Source: Solanum dulcamara (lineage: Eukaryota > Streptophyta > Magnoliopsida > Solanales > Solanaceae). Taken from it: a DNA stretch of 64,000 nt. Position 1 is the stretch's first letter. Each line of letters begins with the position of its first letter. Below the pieces are notes generated by a model. The model was not told the DNA's origin. It did not search any database and saw only the letters and a list, made by a program, of their open reading frames with translations. The translations under genes and the position numbers were made by a program. Shown here in pieces: positions 1-11,264 of this stretch. Location: assembly GCF_947179165.1 (NCBI RefSeq), contig NC_077243.1, positions 8,922,001-8,986,000 on the forward strand, in the 5' to 3' direction.

Positions 1-772
1 AAGATATGAGAAAAAATGAAAAAAAAAAGAGGAGAAAAATAGATAAATCTTTCTATGTTTTTTTAGCGAAAGAAAGGTGTCCACAATGATTATGCATTCA
101 GAAAATATATTTCACTCCACATTAAAATTTGGAAAATATCCTTTGTTTAAAAAATAAAATAAAATTTGGGGGTAGGAAAAGGAGAAATTGGAAAGAAATT
201 ATAAGATGGAGAATTAAATTCTTACTAATAAAAATGAAATTAATGTAACCAACCAACTAAATTATTACTCCCTTCGCCCCATTTTATTGACACTATTTAC
301 TTGACACGATATTTAAGAAAAAAAAACACTTTTAAAATTTGTAGTCTAAAATAATTTTTAAAATATTTGTATGGTTATATATTATTTCATATTAATAAAA
401 AAACTTAAAATTAAATTATGTTTAATTATACTAAGATAACATTCTTTTTTTCGAGACAAATTATAAAATAAATAAAAAAAGTGTCACATTGAAATAACAT
501 TTATCATATCTTTAATGTCTTCAAATATTTGACCAAGCACTTCCTTGATCTGATACGTTTACATTGAGAATCTCCAAACTATTTTGCGGGTTTGCCTTTA
601 GACTTAACTTTCAAGGAGTGTTCTTATAACTTTCAAAAAACATTGCTGTCTTTCATGCCCTCAACAAAATGGCTAATCACCCAAATGAAAAACTTCAATC
701 ACATGGTGTTACGTCTCAATAAAATCTAGAAACGCAGAATTGATCAGACCTTTTTAAATTTATTGAGCTTAT
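1..772. other. gene-free AT-rich flank
   Basis: No supportable gene. The stretch is AT-rich. It contains a MITE-like piece (listed separately) and the pre-insertion target of the gypsy element; the last bases before the LTR are TTAT. Confidence 0.6.
268..497. repeat. Stowaway-like MITE remnant
   Basis: It begins after TA with CTCCCTTCGCCCC followed by a TTGACAC-rich arm. It ends in a weakly inverted AGTGTCACATTGAAA arm, and the expected closing GGGAG is missing. The form is that of Tc1/mariner (Stowaway) MITEs common in Solanaceae. Family assignment is by resemblance only. Confidence 0.35.
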
Positions 773-1219
773 TGTTATGACCCGCCACTTGATCTTGAAG
801 AAGGTAGAAGAATCTAGAGTCTTGGAGAGGTTAGCGGAAGACTCTAGATCCTTATAGAAACTTGTAGAGAAGTCTTGAAAGACTTAGAATTCTCTAGAGT
901 GTGTAGAGAATTCTAGAGAGGGACTTCTTTGTAAATATGGAGGGACTTGTATAGCAATTTTTATTTACACTTGAGCCCCTTAGGAGTAGTATAAATAGAG
1001 GGGGCATTCATTTGTAGCAAACCATCAAGCAAACAAGCATTCTTCCAAAGCAATACAAAAGCCTTCTTCATAAAAGCTCTCTTGTCTTTCTTACAATCTA
1101 GCGTTCCCTTAGCGATTTAGTCATAAAGGCTTACTTGAGCTTGCAAGATCGTGAAAGATTCGTGAGTAAGTTGTCAAGTGCCGCACGGAAGTCTTAGTGT
1201 GAAGTCTAAGTCCGTGACA
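773..1219 (+). repeat. 5' LTR of gypsy element
   Basis: 447 bp, TG...CA termini. A TATA box (TATAAATA, 990-997) marks the likely promoter. The region downstream to the LTR end would be R-U5. It matches 6013-6458 throughout except for one extra C at about 1005. Confidence 0.95.
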
Positions 1220-1222
1220 ACG

Positions 1223-1234
1223 TGGTATCAGAGC
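1223..1234 (+). other. primer-binding site
   Basis: TGGTATCAGAGC, the usual plant complement to the 3' end of initiator methionine tRNA, lies three bases after the 5' LTR. It is intact. Confidence 0.9.
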
Positions 1235-1252
1235 AAGGTTCTACTAAGGGAT

Positions 1253-2968
1253 ATGGCAAGTGAGGGAGACATCAACGCCACTACCGCCACCAACGTCAAG
1301 CAAGATGTTGGAAGGAAGCACCGCAAGGGAAAGAAAAACTCTAAGAGAAATGAGGAGGTGCCGCTTGAGCCTACACCAAGCGAGGCCCTAACATCCTACT
1401 CACCCTCGGCCACTGAGGTGAGTGACGATGAGCGAGGCGAGGAGCCCGTGGACGTCACACCCGGCATGGAGTGGATTGCAAGGGTGGATGCTGCCAGACA
1501 AGCAGTAGAGATATTAGGCAAGCACTTGAACAAGGTCGACGGCAAATTCAAGTCTCTAGAGGAGTTCACCCTTGAGGAGAACGACAACATTCGGAAGGAG
1601 TTGGAGGTGAGCAAGGCTGCCGAGTACGAGATGAAGGAGGTGATCACTTCCTTGGAGTGTCGGCTCGTGGACGCGCTAAGCACGATGGAGACCATGAAGG
1701 CCGAGATGGAAACACTCAAAGGAGACATCGATGCTGGGAGATGCATGACGTCCAGTACGGACCGGGAGGCCAAGATTGAGGCTCCCAAGCCACTAATGTT
1801 CAAAGGTGCCCGTGATGCACAAGAGGTGGAGAACTTCCTTTGGCACTTGGAGAATTACTTCAAGTGTAACAAAGTGAAGAGCGACGAGATGAGGATCAAT
1901 ACTGCCGTGCTATACCTCTCGGAGATGGCCATGTTATGGTGGAAGCGCAAGGAGTTTGAGATCGGGAAGGGTCTATGCGCCATCAACACCTGGGAGCAGT
2001 TCCGGGACGAGTTCAAGAAGGCCTTCTTCCCCAACAATGTCATCTACGAGGCCAAACGCAAGTTCCGGGAGCTGAAGCATACGGGTAGCATACGGGCTTA
2101 CGTGAAAGAGTTCACTACCCTTACGCTTCAAATCCCCAACCTTACAGATGAAGATATGCTCTTCTACTTCATGGATGGGCTACAGAGTTGGGCCAAGACG
2201 GAGTTGGAGCGCTGTCAAGTCAGCACCATCGATGAGGCCATCACCCAAGCCGAAGCCTTGACGGACTTTAAGCACGACAGCCATGACAGAGGCAAGGGCA
2301 AAGAAATAAGGAGTAGTCATGCCAAAGGTGGGGGAGATCGTGGCAAAGGCAAAGAGCAACATCCTCCACCCAAGAGCCATGATTCCAGCAAGTCCGACGG
2401 CAGGAGGTTCGGGCGACAAGGCTATGCCGAGAGAAAGGAGCAGACCACAAAGGGCAGCGGCTGCTACATATGTGGAGGTCCTCACGGCTATGCTAGGTGT
2501 CCGGAGATGAAGAACCTTGGTGCCATACTGCGGGAGCGAAAGGACAAGGAGGTGGACCAAGGGCAGGGTTTGGACACGACTCAGCTAGGCATGATCGGGC
2601 TATGTGGAGCCATTGCAAAGCAAGCTGAGAGGGCGGGGGACTACTCTGCCCAATATATTGATATATCCATCAACGGACGACCAGCTCGTGCCATGGTGGA
2701 TTCTGGAGCAGAAGCCAACATCATGACAAAGACAGCGGCAATAAGGTTGGGGCTAAGTTATGGGCCAAGCAACACCCGCCTGAAGACGGTCAACGCACCA
2801 TTGACTCCCGTGTGCGGAGTCGCTCATGGAGTGGACATCACGCTGGGTAAGTGGCAAGGTAAGACAAGCTTCACTGTCGCCCCCTTAGATATCTTTGATA
2901 TCATCCTTGGACAGGAGTTCTTCCAACGGTACCACACGATGATCGATCCCTACCTCCAACAACTCTAG
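1253..2968 (+). CDS. gag: gag-protease ORF of gypsy element
   Basis: 571 residues from the first internal ATG (MASEGDIN). The frame is open upstream into the LTR, but only through a GTG codon. The N-terminus is basic, followed by a long charged coiled-coil-like stretch (about residues 85-165). A retrotransposon gag domain with conserved WW and an FxxxFFP-type segment follows. The zinc knuckle is CYICGGPHGYARC (C-x2-C-x3-H-x4-C, the spacing usual in this plant group). The aspartic protease core has VDSGAEANIM. The frame ends at TAG 2966-2968, just after the protease; related elements normally read straight on into RT, so this is probably a disabling mutation, though readthrough cannot be excluded. 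Confidence 0.85.
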   Translation: MASEGDINATTATNVKQDVGRKHRKGKKNSKRNEEVPLEPTPSEALTSYSPSATEVSDDERGEEPVDVTPGMEWIARVDAARQAVEILGKHLNKVDGKFKSLEEFTLEENDNIRKELEVSKAAEYEMKEVITSLECRLVDALSTMETMKAEMETLKGDIDAGRCMTSSTDREAKIEAPKPLMFKGARDAQEVENFLWHLENYFKCNKVKSDEMRINTAVLYLSEMAMLWWKRKEFEIGKGLCAINTWEQFRDEFKKAFFPNNVIYEAKRKFRELKHTGSIRAYVKEFTTLTLQIPNLTDEDMLFYFMDGLQSWAKTELERCQVSTIDEAITQAEALTDFKHDSHDRGKGKEIRSSHAKGGGDRGKGKEQHPPPKSHDSSKSDGRRFGRQGYAERKEQTTKGSGCYICGGPHGYARCPEMKNLGAILRERKDKEVDQGQGLDTTQLGMIGLCGAIAKQAERAGDYSAQYIDISINGRPARAMVDSGAEANIMTKTAAIRLGLSYGPSNTRLKTVNAPLTPVCGVAHGVDITLGKWQGKTSFTVAPLDIFDIILGQEFFQRYHTMIDPYLQQL

Positions 2969-5900
2969 GTAATGGAGCGAGAGGGACCTTGCATGGTACC
3001 TCTAGTCAAGATGCCAAAGAAGGAAGGACAAGCCCTCCTGTCGGCCATGCAGCTTGTGAAGGGCCTAAAGAAGGGGGAGCCGACGTTCGTAGCCACCATT
3101 GCGAGCTTGGATGAAGGCAATGGTGCTAAGGAGATATTGCCACCTTGCATAGAGAAGGTGCTTGAAGAAAACAAAGACGTGATGCCCGAAGAGTTGCCAA
3201 GACACCTACCTCCAAGGCGCGAGGTAGACCACAGGATCGAGCTGGAGCAAGGAGCAAGGCCGCCCGCATACCCACCATACCGCATGGCTCCACCCGAGTT
3301 AGAGGAGCTAAGGAAGCAGTTGAAGGAGCTCCTCGAGGCCGGTCATATCCGTCCATCCAAGGCACCTTATGGCGCGCCGGTGTTATTCCAAAAGAAGAAG
3401 GATGGCTCATTGCGCCTATGCATAGACTATCGGGCGCTCAATAAGGTGACCGTGAAGAATAAGTATCCCATCCCGCTCATTGCTGACTAGTTTGATAGAC
3501 TTGGACAGGCCAAGTACTTCACCAAGGTGGATTTAAGGAAGGGCTACTACCAGGTACGCATAGCAGAGGGAGATGAACCGAAGACCACATGTGTAACGAG
3601 GTATGGAGCATACGAGTGGTTGGTGATGCCCTTCGGCTTAACCAATGCACCCGCCACCTTTTGCACATTAATGAATAAGATTTTCCACCCTTATTTAGAT
3701 CAGTTCGTGGTAGTCTATTTGGATGACATAGTCATCTATAGCAACACCTTGGATGAGCACGTGGAGCATCTAAAGAAAGTGTTCCAAGTCCTGCGCGAGA
3801 ATGAGCTCTTCATCAAGCGGGAGAAGTGCGAGTTTGCCCAACATGAAGTGCACTTCTTGGGACATGTTATCAGCCAGGGAGAGCTACGGATGGACGAAGC
3901 AAAAGTTCGGGCCATCAAAGAGTGGGAGGCGCCCACAAAGGTAACCGAACTTAGATCTTTTCTTGGACTTGCTAACTATTATCGCAGGTTCATAAGCGCC
4001 TACTCTGCTAAAGCCGCTCCACTTACTGAGCTATTGAAGAAGAATAAGCCGTGGGTTTGGAGCGAGGAGTGCAAGGAGGCCTTTGAGGACCTCAAGGCTG
4101 CCGTGACAGAGGAGCCGGTCCTAGCATTGCCTGACTTCTCCAAGACATTTGAAGTGCATACGGATGCCTCTGACTATGCCATTGGAGGAGTATTGATGCA
4201 AGATAGGCACCCTATCGCCTTCGAGAGCCGCAAGCTGAACGAGACAGAACGGCGGTACACCGTGCAGGAGAAGGAGATGACAGCCATCGTCTATTGCCTA
4301 CGCACGTGGAGACACTACTTACTTGGCTCCAAGTTCTTAGTCAAGACCGACAACGTGGCCACTAGCTACTTCCAGTCACAGAAGAAACTCACCCCGAAGC
4401 AAGCTAGGTGGCAAGATTTCTTGGCCGAATTTGACTACGAGCTGGAGTACAAGCCGGGCAAAGGCAATGTTGTGGCCGATGCTCTTAGCAGGAAGTTCGA
4501 GCTGGAGGCCATCACCACAGCACATTGCGACATCCAGGATGCAATCAAGGATGGTCTACAGTATGATCCAGAGGCAAAGAAGCTTATGGAGTTAGCCGTT
4601 CAGGGCAAGACAAGGCGCTTCTGGGTAGAAGATGGACTCTTGCTTACCGCCGGGCGAAGGATCTATGTGCCGAAATTCGGAACTATCAGGCAACGAATCA
4701 TGAAGGAAAGTCACGACACATTATGGGCCGGACATCCAGGGCAGCGTCGCACGAGGGCATTGATTGAGGCGATTTACTACTGGCCACGCATGCGGGATGA
4801 TATTGACTGCTATGTGCAGACCTGTCTTGTGTGCCAACAAGACAAAGTAGAGCAGCGCCAACCAGGAGGACTCTTGGAGCCCCTGCCCGTAGCAGAGCGT
4901 CCATGGGAGAGCGTGACCATGGACTTCATCACATGCTTACCGAAGTCCGACGGGTACGGGACGATTATGGTCGTGGTGGACAGGTTTTCCAAATATGCCA
5001 GCTTCATGCCCGCCACGGCAGGTTGCACTGCTAAGGAGGCTGCCGGGCTATTCTTCAAGAATGTGGTGAAGTATTGGGGATTGCCAAGACATATCATTAG
5101 CGACAGAGACCCACGCTTCACCGGGAACTTTTGGAGAGAATTGTTCAAAATTCTTGGCACGAAATTACATTTCTCCACTAGTTTCCACCCGCAGACAGAC
5201 GGCCAGACGGAGCGAGTCAATGCCTTACTGGAGTGCTACTTGAGGCACTTTGTGAGCTCTCATCACAGAGATTGGGCGAGACTACTGGACGTAGCCCAAT
5301 TCTCTTACAACCTACAACGGAGTGAGGCCACAGGGCGAACACCATTCGAGCTAGCCACAGGCCAACAACCACAAACTCCACATTCACTACCGGCCGCGTT
5401 CGAGGGCAAGAGTTTGGGGGCCTATCACATGCCAAGGGCTTTGAGGAGCAGCTCGACACTGCTAAGTCTTATTTGGACAAGGCAGCGAAGAAGATGAAGA
5501 AGTTTGCCGACCGCAAGCGTCGTCCCACGGATTACCAAGTTGGAGACATGGTCTTGGTCAAGTTCAACCCCAGGCAATTCAAGGCGTTGCGAGGCATGCA
5601 TCAAAATTTGGTGCGAAAGTACGAGGGCCCGTTCAGGATCGTTGCTAAGGTTGGCAAGATCTCTTACCGGTTGGAGCTACCACCGCATCTTAAGGTTCAT
5701 CCAGTCTTCCATGCTAGCGTCCTCAAGCCATACCATGAGGACAAGGATGATCCTAGCCGAGGAGAATCAAGTCGGGCGCCACTCACGATTACTGCCTTCC
5801 ATGATCGGGACATCGAGGCCATTATGGACTACCAAGCCAAGCGAAAACAGGGACAACAGGCCACTGCTATGTTCTTAGTCCATTGGAAGGGACAATCTCC

Positions 5901-6057
5901 AGAGGAGGCCACCTGGGAGAGATATGAAGACCTATGGCAGTTCAGAGACAAAATCCGGGAGTTCTTGCAGCAGCAGTGCGCCGCGGTCGTCGCCACATCA
6001 GGTGGGGGAGAGTGTTATGACCCGCCACTTGATCTTGAAGAAGGTAGAAGAATCTAG
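2969..6057 (+). pseudogene. pol: disabled pol region of gypsy element (RT, RNase H, integrase, chromodomain)
   Basis: The frame continues unchanged after TAG 2966-2968 to a second TAG at 3488-3490 inside the RT, then from 3491 to about 5430. RT shows YLDD near 3715-3726 and RNase H shows [11 protein letters not shown]. Integrase has its HHCC zinc finger (HPG...CLVCQQDK) and acidic catalytic residues ([20 protein letters not shown]). A missing base near 5431 shifts the reading frame; the remaining region lies in the next frame (5473-6057) and encodes the integrase C-terminus and a chromodomain (about 5811-5985, with VHWKG and TWERYEDL). The last codons run through the purine tract into the 3' LTR before stopping. 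As written, no full-length product can be made. Confidence 0.9.
6000..6012 (+). other. polypurine tract
   Basis: AGGTGGGGGAGAG directly abuts the 3' LTR, the expected site of plus-strand priming. It is also read as coding sequence in the chromodomain frame. Confidence 0.85.
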
Positions 6058-6458
6058 AGTCTTGGAGAGGTTAGCGGAAGACTCTAGATCCTTATAGAAA
6101 CTTGTAGAGAAGTCTTGAAAGACTTAGAATTCTCTAGAGTGTGTAGAGAATTCTAGAGAGGGACTTCTTTGTAAATATGGAGGGACTTGTATAGCAATTT
6201 TTATTTACACTTGAGCCCCTTAGGAGTAGTATAAATAGAGGGGGATTCATTTGTAGCAAACCATCAAGCAAACAAGCATTCTTCCAAAGCAATACAAAAG
6301 CCTTCTTCATAAAAGCTCTCTTGTCTTTCTTACAATCTAGCGTTCCCTTAGCGATTTAGTCATAAAGGCTTACTTGAGCTTGCAAGATCGTGAAAGATTC
6401 GTGAGTAAGTTGTCAAGTGCCGCACGGAAGTCTTAGTGTGAAGTCTAAGTCCGTGACA
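6013..6458 (+). repeat. 3' LTR of gypsy element
   Basis: 446 bp, one base shorter than the 5' copy and otherwise identical on reading both through. It is followed by TTATTT, which repeats the TTAT preceding the 5' LTR. Confidence 0.95.
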
Positions 6459-9400
6459 TTATTTAGCGTATATTTAAATTTTATATTTCTTCCTTAGATG
6501 CAATAATTATGCGTTCTAATAGTGTGTTTCTTCGTTTCCTAAAGAATATCACTATATTTAGCCCAAATCAAAAAAATTATAGTCAAAATATCGTTGTTCT
6601 AGCTAATTTTTTATTTTTATTTTCTTATTATAAAAGAATTGGCTTTGAAAAGATAATTTAAATAACTAACAACTTTTAAAATATAAAAATATATATTTAT
6701 TCTAAAATAAAGTCACATGGACAAAATATTCATGTGACAGTGCATGTGATGTCACACATTCATAAATTACCGGTATAATGGGGGTTCTATATGACTATCA
6801 AACAACTAAGTTAAATGGATAACTAGATCAATGTAAAATATAGATAAACACTATATAAAATTGGATAAGTTTTTGGAGGTCACTATCTATATTTTGAAAC
6901 AATCCTTGGCCATAGTTTATGAGATATTTTTGGAAGGCCAAATTAAATTCATAGAATACCTTTAAAGTTTGACGTTGATTTTCATTTTGACAACTTAACT
7001 AATATTTACACATAATAGACATGCATTACCAAAAAATAGTAACTCTTCTTTTTAAAATTATTTTTAACTGTTAATTTTTCACGTGACATGCATAATTAAG
7101 ATCACAAGATTAAACACACTTTTCTATATCAGATATATCTTTAATTTAGGATCACAAATTTCATAAATCTTCATTACTTTTTAAACTCTGCCATAAGATT
7201 AAAGACATGTTGATACATTCTACGTATACATACCTTTAGTTTAAGAATATAAGATTCAATTTTTTTTTTACTTTCTTAAATTTCATACCAAACTAAAACT
7301 AAACAAATAAATTAAAACAGACAAAATATATCTATTAGGACTGAAAATTTGACAACTATGTCGGTTTCAATCTTTACTAGCTCCAGCAACTCTTTTGCTT
7401 TGTGCAATTAGCTAGTGGAGATGGAGTGGTTCACCAAGTATGGCAAATTACAATTTTGAGGGCAACTTTTGTATGTGTCACATTACACTCGGATTTCAAC
7501 TTTAGTGTGGAATTTTTTCACAAGTGGGCATTACAGGAAATACGTACTGAACTTGTTAAAGTTACTAGTGATCAATTCAATTCTAACTTCCCAATTGCCT
7601 TGTCAATATTTATCTCCAAACAGAAATAATGTCACCAAATACTTGATCAATGATATTGATTATAATTTATTTAATTTGGCACTATTTGTAATTCTAGGTC
7701 GAACAAAGATTCGGACGGACAACTATTAATTATAAGTATTTATTATTTATTGTCTATTGCTATCAAGTTGAGAAGGATATGTTCAGCTTCCATTAGCGAC
7801 TAATTCATATTGCTAATTTTGACAGGATGTCTGTGGAAGATCTCGCATTTGATTACTCCATCTTTGATAGAGATTCCAATATACAATTCTATATGTGATA
7901 ACGTAATTCTATTCGTTTGTCTTACTCTTTTTTTTTAGTCCGTTTTTATTCCTAATTTAGCAACTCTCTAATTTCAATACATCTCATATGACACATTTAA
8001 CATCACACAAGATTAAATGACATTTTAGTCTATCACACATAGTTTAAAATCACAAAATTCAAATATTTTTTTTTTTTACTTTTTTAAATAAATCAGCAAA
8101 TTAAAAACAAAGGGAGTACTTCGTATTTGCTTCTCGATCCTTTTTATTTTTTACTATAGCTTAAAAAATATGGTCCAAAATATTTACTATCACTTTATAA
8201 AACCAAGAAAGTGCTATTTGTTTTTCTTCAGTTTCACCCTAAGGCATATCGTAGTCATTAATTTTACATTCAAGGAAGAAACAATAATAATTTAGTCAAA
8301 TATTCATCATAATTAGTACTTAAATAATACTCTTTAATGGGAGTTTTCAGACTTTAAATGACAATATTTTTTTTATCTGGACGGTATAATAGTTAGAAGT
8401 TATGACAAATCTAGCAGCTTTGTGATGGTAACGGACCCACACGTATTCGATCAATCACAAAATATTTTAAGTCCAACAAAGAGAATAGATATTACGCTAC
8501 CATAACAATGTAAATTATTAGAAATAAAGACTTTTTTTACCGTAAATTAATTTAAAAAATTATATTATAATATATATATTTTTTTCATTTTCATCGATTC
8601 GATTCTCTAGGAAAACGCATGATGTGTAAGAGATTTTCGCTGAAATATTAAAAAGTTTTTAAATTTTTCGTGTGAAAATACTACTATGTTTTTCCTTTCC
8701 GATTCAATCAAACTATATGTAGAAATTGTCATTGAACATTTTCCAATAAAAAAATTCAATGAGAAACAATATTTTTTTTTGTAATGATATTTATGTTAAC
8801 AAATTCATTAGATAAGTATATCTATACTACTATAAAATTTTAAAAATCAATTATTTTATCATTTTGAAATTCAAAATCTCAAAAAATTAAAATTCTAACT
8901 GTGCTTCTGATCGAATATATGAATCCGTCTAGATATGCATATATTTCGTGAGAATTGTCAAGACAACATTAATTAAACAAGAGGCACACTCTTCTATATG
9001 TTACATGAGTCTATAAATAATGATTGATGATAAGACCCTTTAATTTATTGAGGTGATGCATGACAAACAAACAATATATTATGGACGACCTTATAGAAAC
9101 CGACTTCGTAACTCAATGCCAAATATGTGCAAATTGCAATTGTATTTCTTTTACAATCTTATTTAATGGAATTCTCCATCTTCCAGCTTCTATAAAATAC
9201 ACGTTTTACAAGTCAATTTTCAACTACGTTGTAGAAAAACTATATATGTACATGTTTCAATTAAATCAAAGCGAGAATGAAAGTTACGTACACCAATTAT
9301 TGCTCCAAGTTAAAAACTCACCAATCTGTACCAAATAATTAATTTGAATTGAATTGTCTGACAGGTGAAGGTGAAATGTATTTTCCTTCAATTTATATAT

Positions 9401-9954
9401 ACATATATCCGGCTAAAACAGTAGCGAACTTTTTTGTCTATAAATAAATGTAACTAATGCACCAAATAAATCTAAATTATAAGTTCCCATGACATGATGA
9501 TATTCAAACTTGGTGGGCTTTATCGTTTAGCAGAAAATATCACATCGTCACGTTTCCATTTGCGCCTATAGTATATCCTTGTGGAAGAATATCTGTTATA
9601 TGTGATTGATAGAGTTTGTTTACGGTTACCATGAACTCCGTAGATAAATGAAAGTTGTGTATATCGTCGAAGGACACATCTAAGATTTCATGATGTTAAT
9701 GAATTTTCATAAATTTAAAGAAAAATAGAGACAAAATAAAGGCTTGAGTGATTTTTTGTAAAACAAAAGCAAAAAATAAGTTAGTTATGATCCAAGGGAA
9801 TTCAAACTCTCGTCGAGGAGGGCGATATCTAATTGATTTTAAATATAAATAGACAAAAAGTTGAAATACAAGAGTAACCTGATATATCTAATTGATTTTA
9901 AATATTTGACTTGATCAAGTATAAAAATATATATAGTATTCTATGAAATGGTGA

Positions 9955-10094
9955 TGACGATGAGCATATTAACTACATCAAATAATGTTGTAGATTTATA
10001 CATCTTTTTAAGAACTGCCAGCTATGACGATGAGCATAGTAATTACATCAAATAATGTTGTAGATTTTTACATCTTTTTAAGAATAGCCAGTTA
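9955..10094. repeat. 70-bp tandem duplication
   Basis: TGACGATGAGCATA... is repeated with a period of 70 bp (9955-10024 and 10025-10094). The copies differ at only a few positions, for example CATATTAAC versus CATAGTAAT. It abuts the next MITE-like element. Confidence 0.85.
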
Positions 10095-10120
10095 TTCGTA
10101 TGGTAAGTCTGTATTTTAGT

Positions 10121-11010
10121 GGGCGTTTGGACATGCAATTTTATATTGCAATATAAAATTATGAGATGAAATCAATATTTGGACATGTAATTTTACGTTG
10201 ATTTCATCTTATGATTTCATATCATGCGATGAAATCTCAAATTCTCTAAAAAGCATGATTTAAGAATTTCAAATCATGATTTAGTATTTTTTTAAATAGT
10301 AAAATTGACCCACAAGTTTATATCCTTACATTTATATCTACTAACCATTTATTTTATATGTATATAAAATTTATAATTAATATCATTATTTTAAATTATG
10401 TATATCACGTGTAGCGATATTCTCACCAACATATATAAAATTTATTATTTTTTATCAAATTCATCTACCAACCAAATTTATTACTACTTTATTCAAATGA
10501 ACGTTTGATAAAAAATAATTTTTCATGGTTATACTCAATGGAAAAGACTGACCACTGTGGCATTAATTAAAAAAATAACTTTTTAGTTGCTAACAACTTC
10601 AACATTTATTTCACAATTGACAATAATGATAATATATGTTGTATTTATAAATTAAAAAAATATATACTTTACCATTACTCAGCCAACTGAGAACGTGAAG
10701 AAATTGTTCGTAATGTGTGGGATGAATTATATTAAATATTAGTAAATTATAACTTATGCTCAATTTTATTTTTTTATTAAATTAATATTTAATCAATAAA
10801 TGTTGTATTTTTTTAGAATAGTTTTGTGAAAGTATATTATGTGCTTTTATAATTTTTTGCTTATTTGATAAGATTATATAAAAAAATTAGGACAATTTTA
10901 ATAGTTTTATAATTTATGGAATTTTTATATTTATGAAAAAATATACAACATAAAAAATTTAAATTATATGTCTAAATAAAATTTCAAACTTCATATCATA
11001 ATTTCATATC
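10121..11010. repeat. probable degenerate MITE
   Basis: It starts with GGGCGTTTGGACATGCAA, a typical Solanaceae MITE terminus, followed by internal variants of TTTGGACATGTAATTTTA. The right side carries the inverted motif ATTATATGTCTAAATAAAATTTCA. A clean right terminus and target duplication were not found, so the end is approximate. Confidence 0.4.
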
Positions 11011-11264
11011 CAGAGCCGGAGCCGAAAGGCTCTTAGTTTTGGATTTAATAAGGGTGATGCTCACTTTCATAGCTTATCATCATATGATCAGTTAAGCATT
11101 TTGATTCTTAATTAATTAGTTGCCAACATGGCACGAAGTAATTGTATGTACCACACAAACAGTCAATGAATTTTTTACATGACTATCTTATTAGATGAAA
11201 ACCACACTCATAAAATGCTTTATTAAATTAAAGTCACAAACTTCTAAGTAAAATCATGACAAGC

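Larger units (their letters stand above)
773..6458 (+). mobile_element. Ty3/gypsy chromovirus LTR retrotransposon, complete in structure, coding-defective
   Basis: A 5.7-kb element with two LTRs of 447 and 446 bp that begin TGTTATGAC and end GTGACA. They differ by a single one-base indel in the run of G after TATAAATAGAG. A primer-binding site follows the 5' LTR and a purine tract precedes the 3' LTR. The order gag, protease, RT, RNase H, integrase, chromodomain identifies a plant chromovirus; size and gag style suggest the Galadriel or Reina group, but I cannot decide between them. The flanks share TTAT on both sides, or TTATT if one terminal T is counted as target. Two in-frame TAG codons and one frameshift disable the polyprotein. 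Confidence 0.95.
6459..11264. other. gene-free AT-rich region
   Basis: No gene recognised on either strand. Short open frames (for example near 7402-7729 and 9060-9338) have no recognisable domain and AT-driven composition. MITE-like sequence occurs near 7912-8117 (ending AAAGGGAGTA), and a tandem duplication and a MITE-like repeat at 9955-11010 are listed separately. Confidence 0.5.

Noticed and set aside
1396..2560. Several open frames on the minus strand or other plus frames inside gag
   Set aside because: They lie opposite or inside the clear gag-protease frame and have no domain.
9060..9338. 92-codon plus-strand frame starting MTNKQYIMDD
   Set aside because: No domain, no splice context, AT-driven composition, and isolated from any gene.
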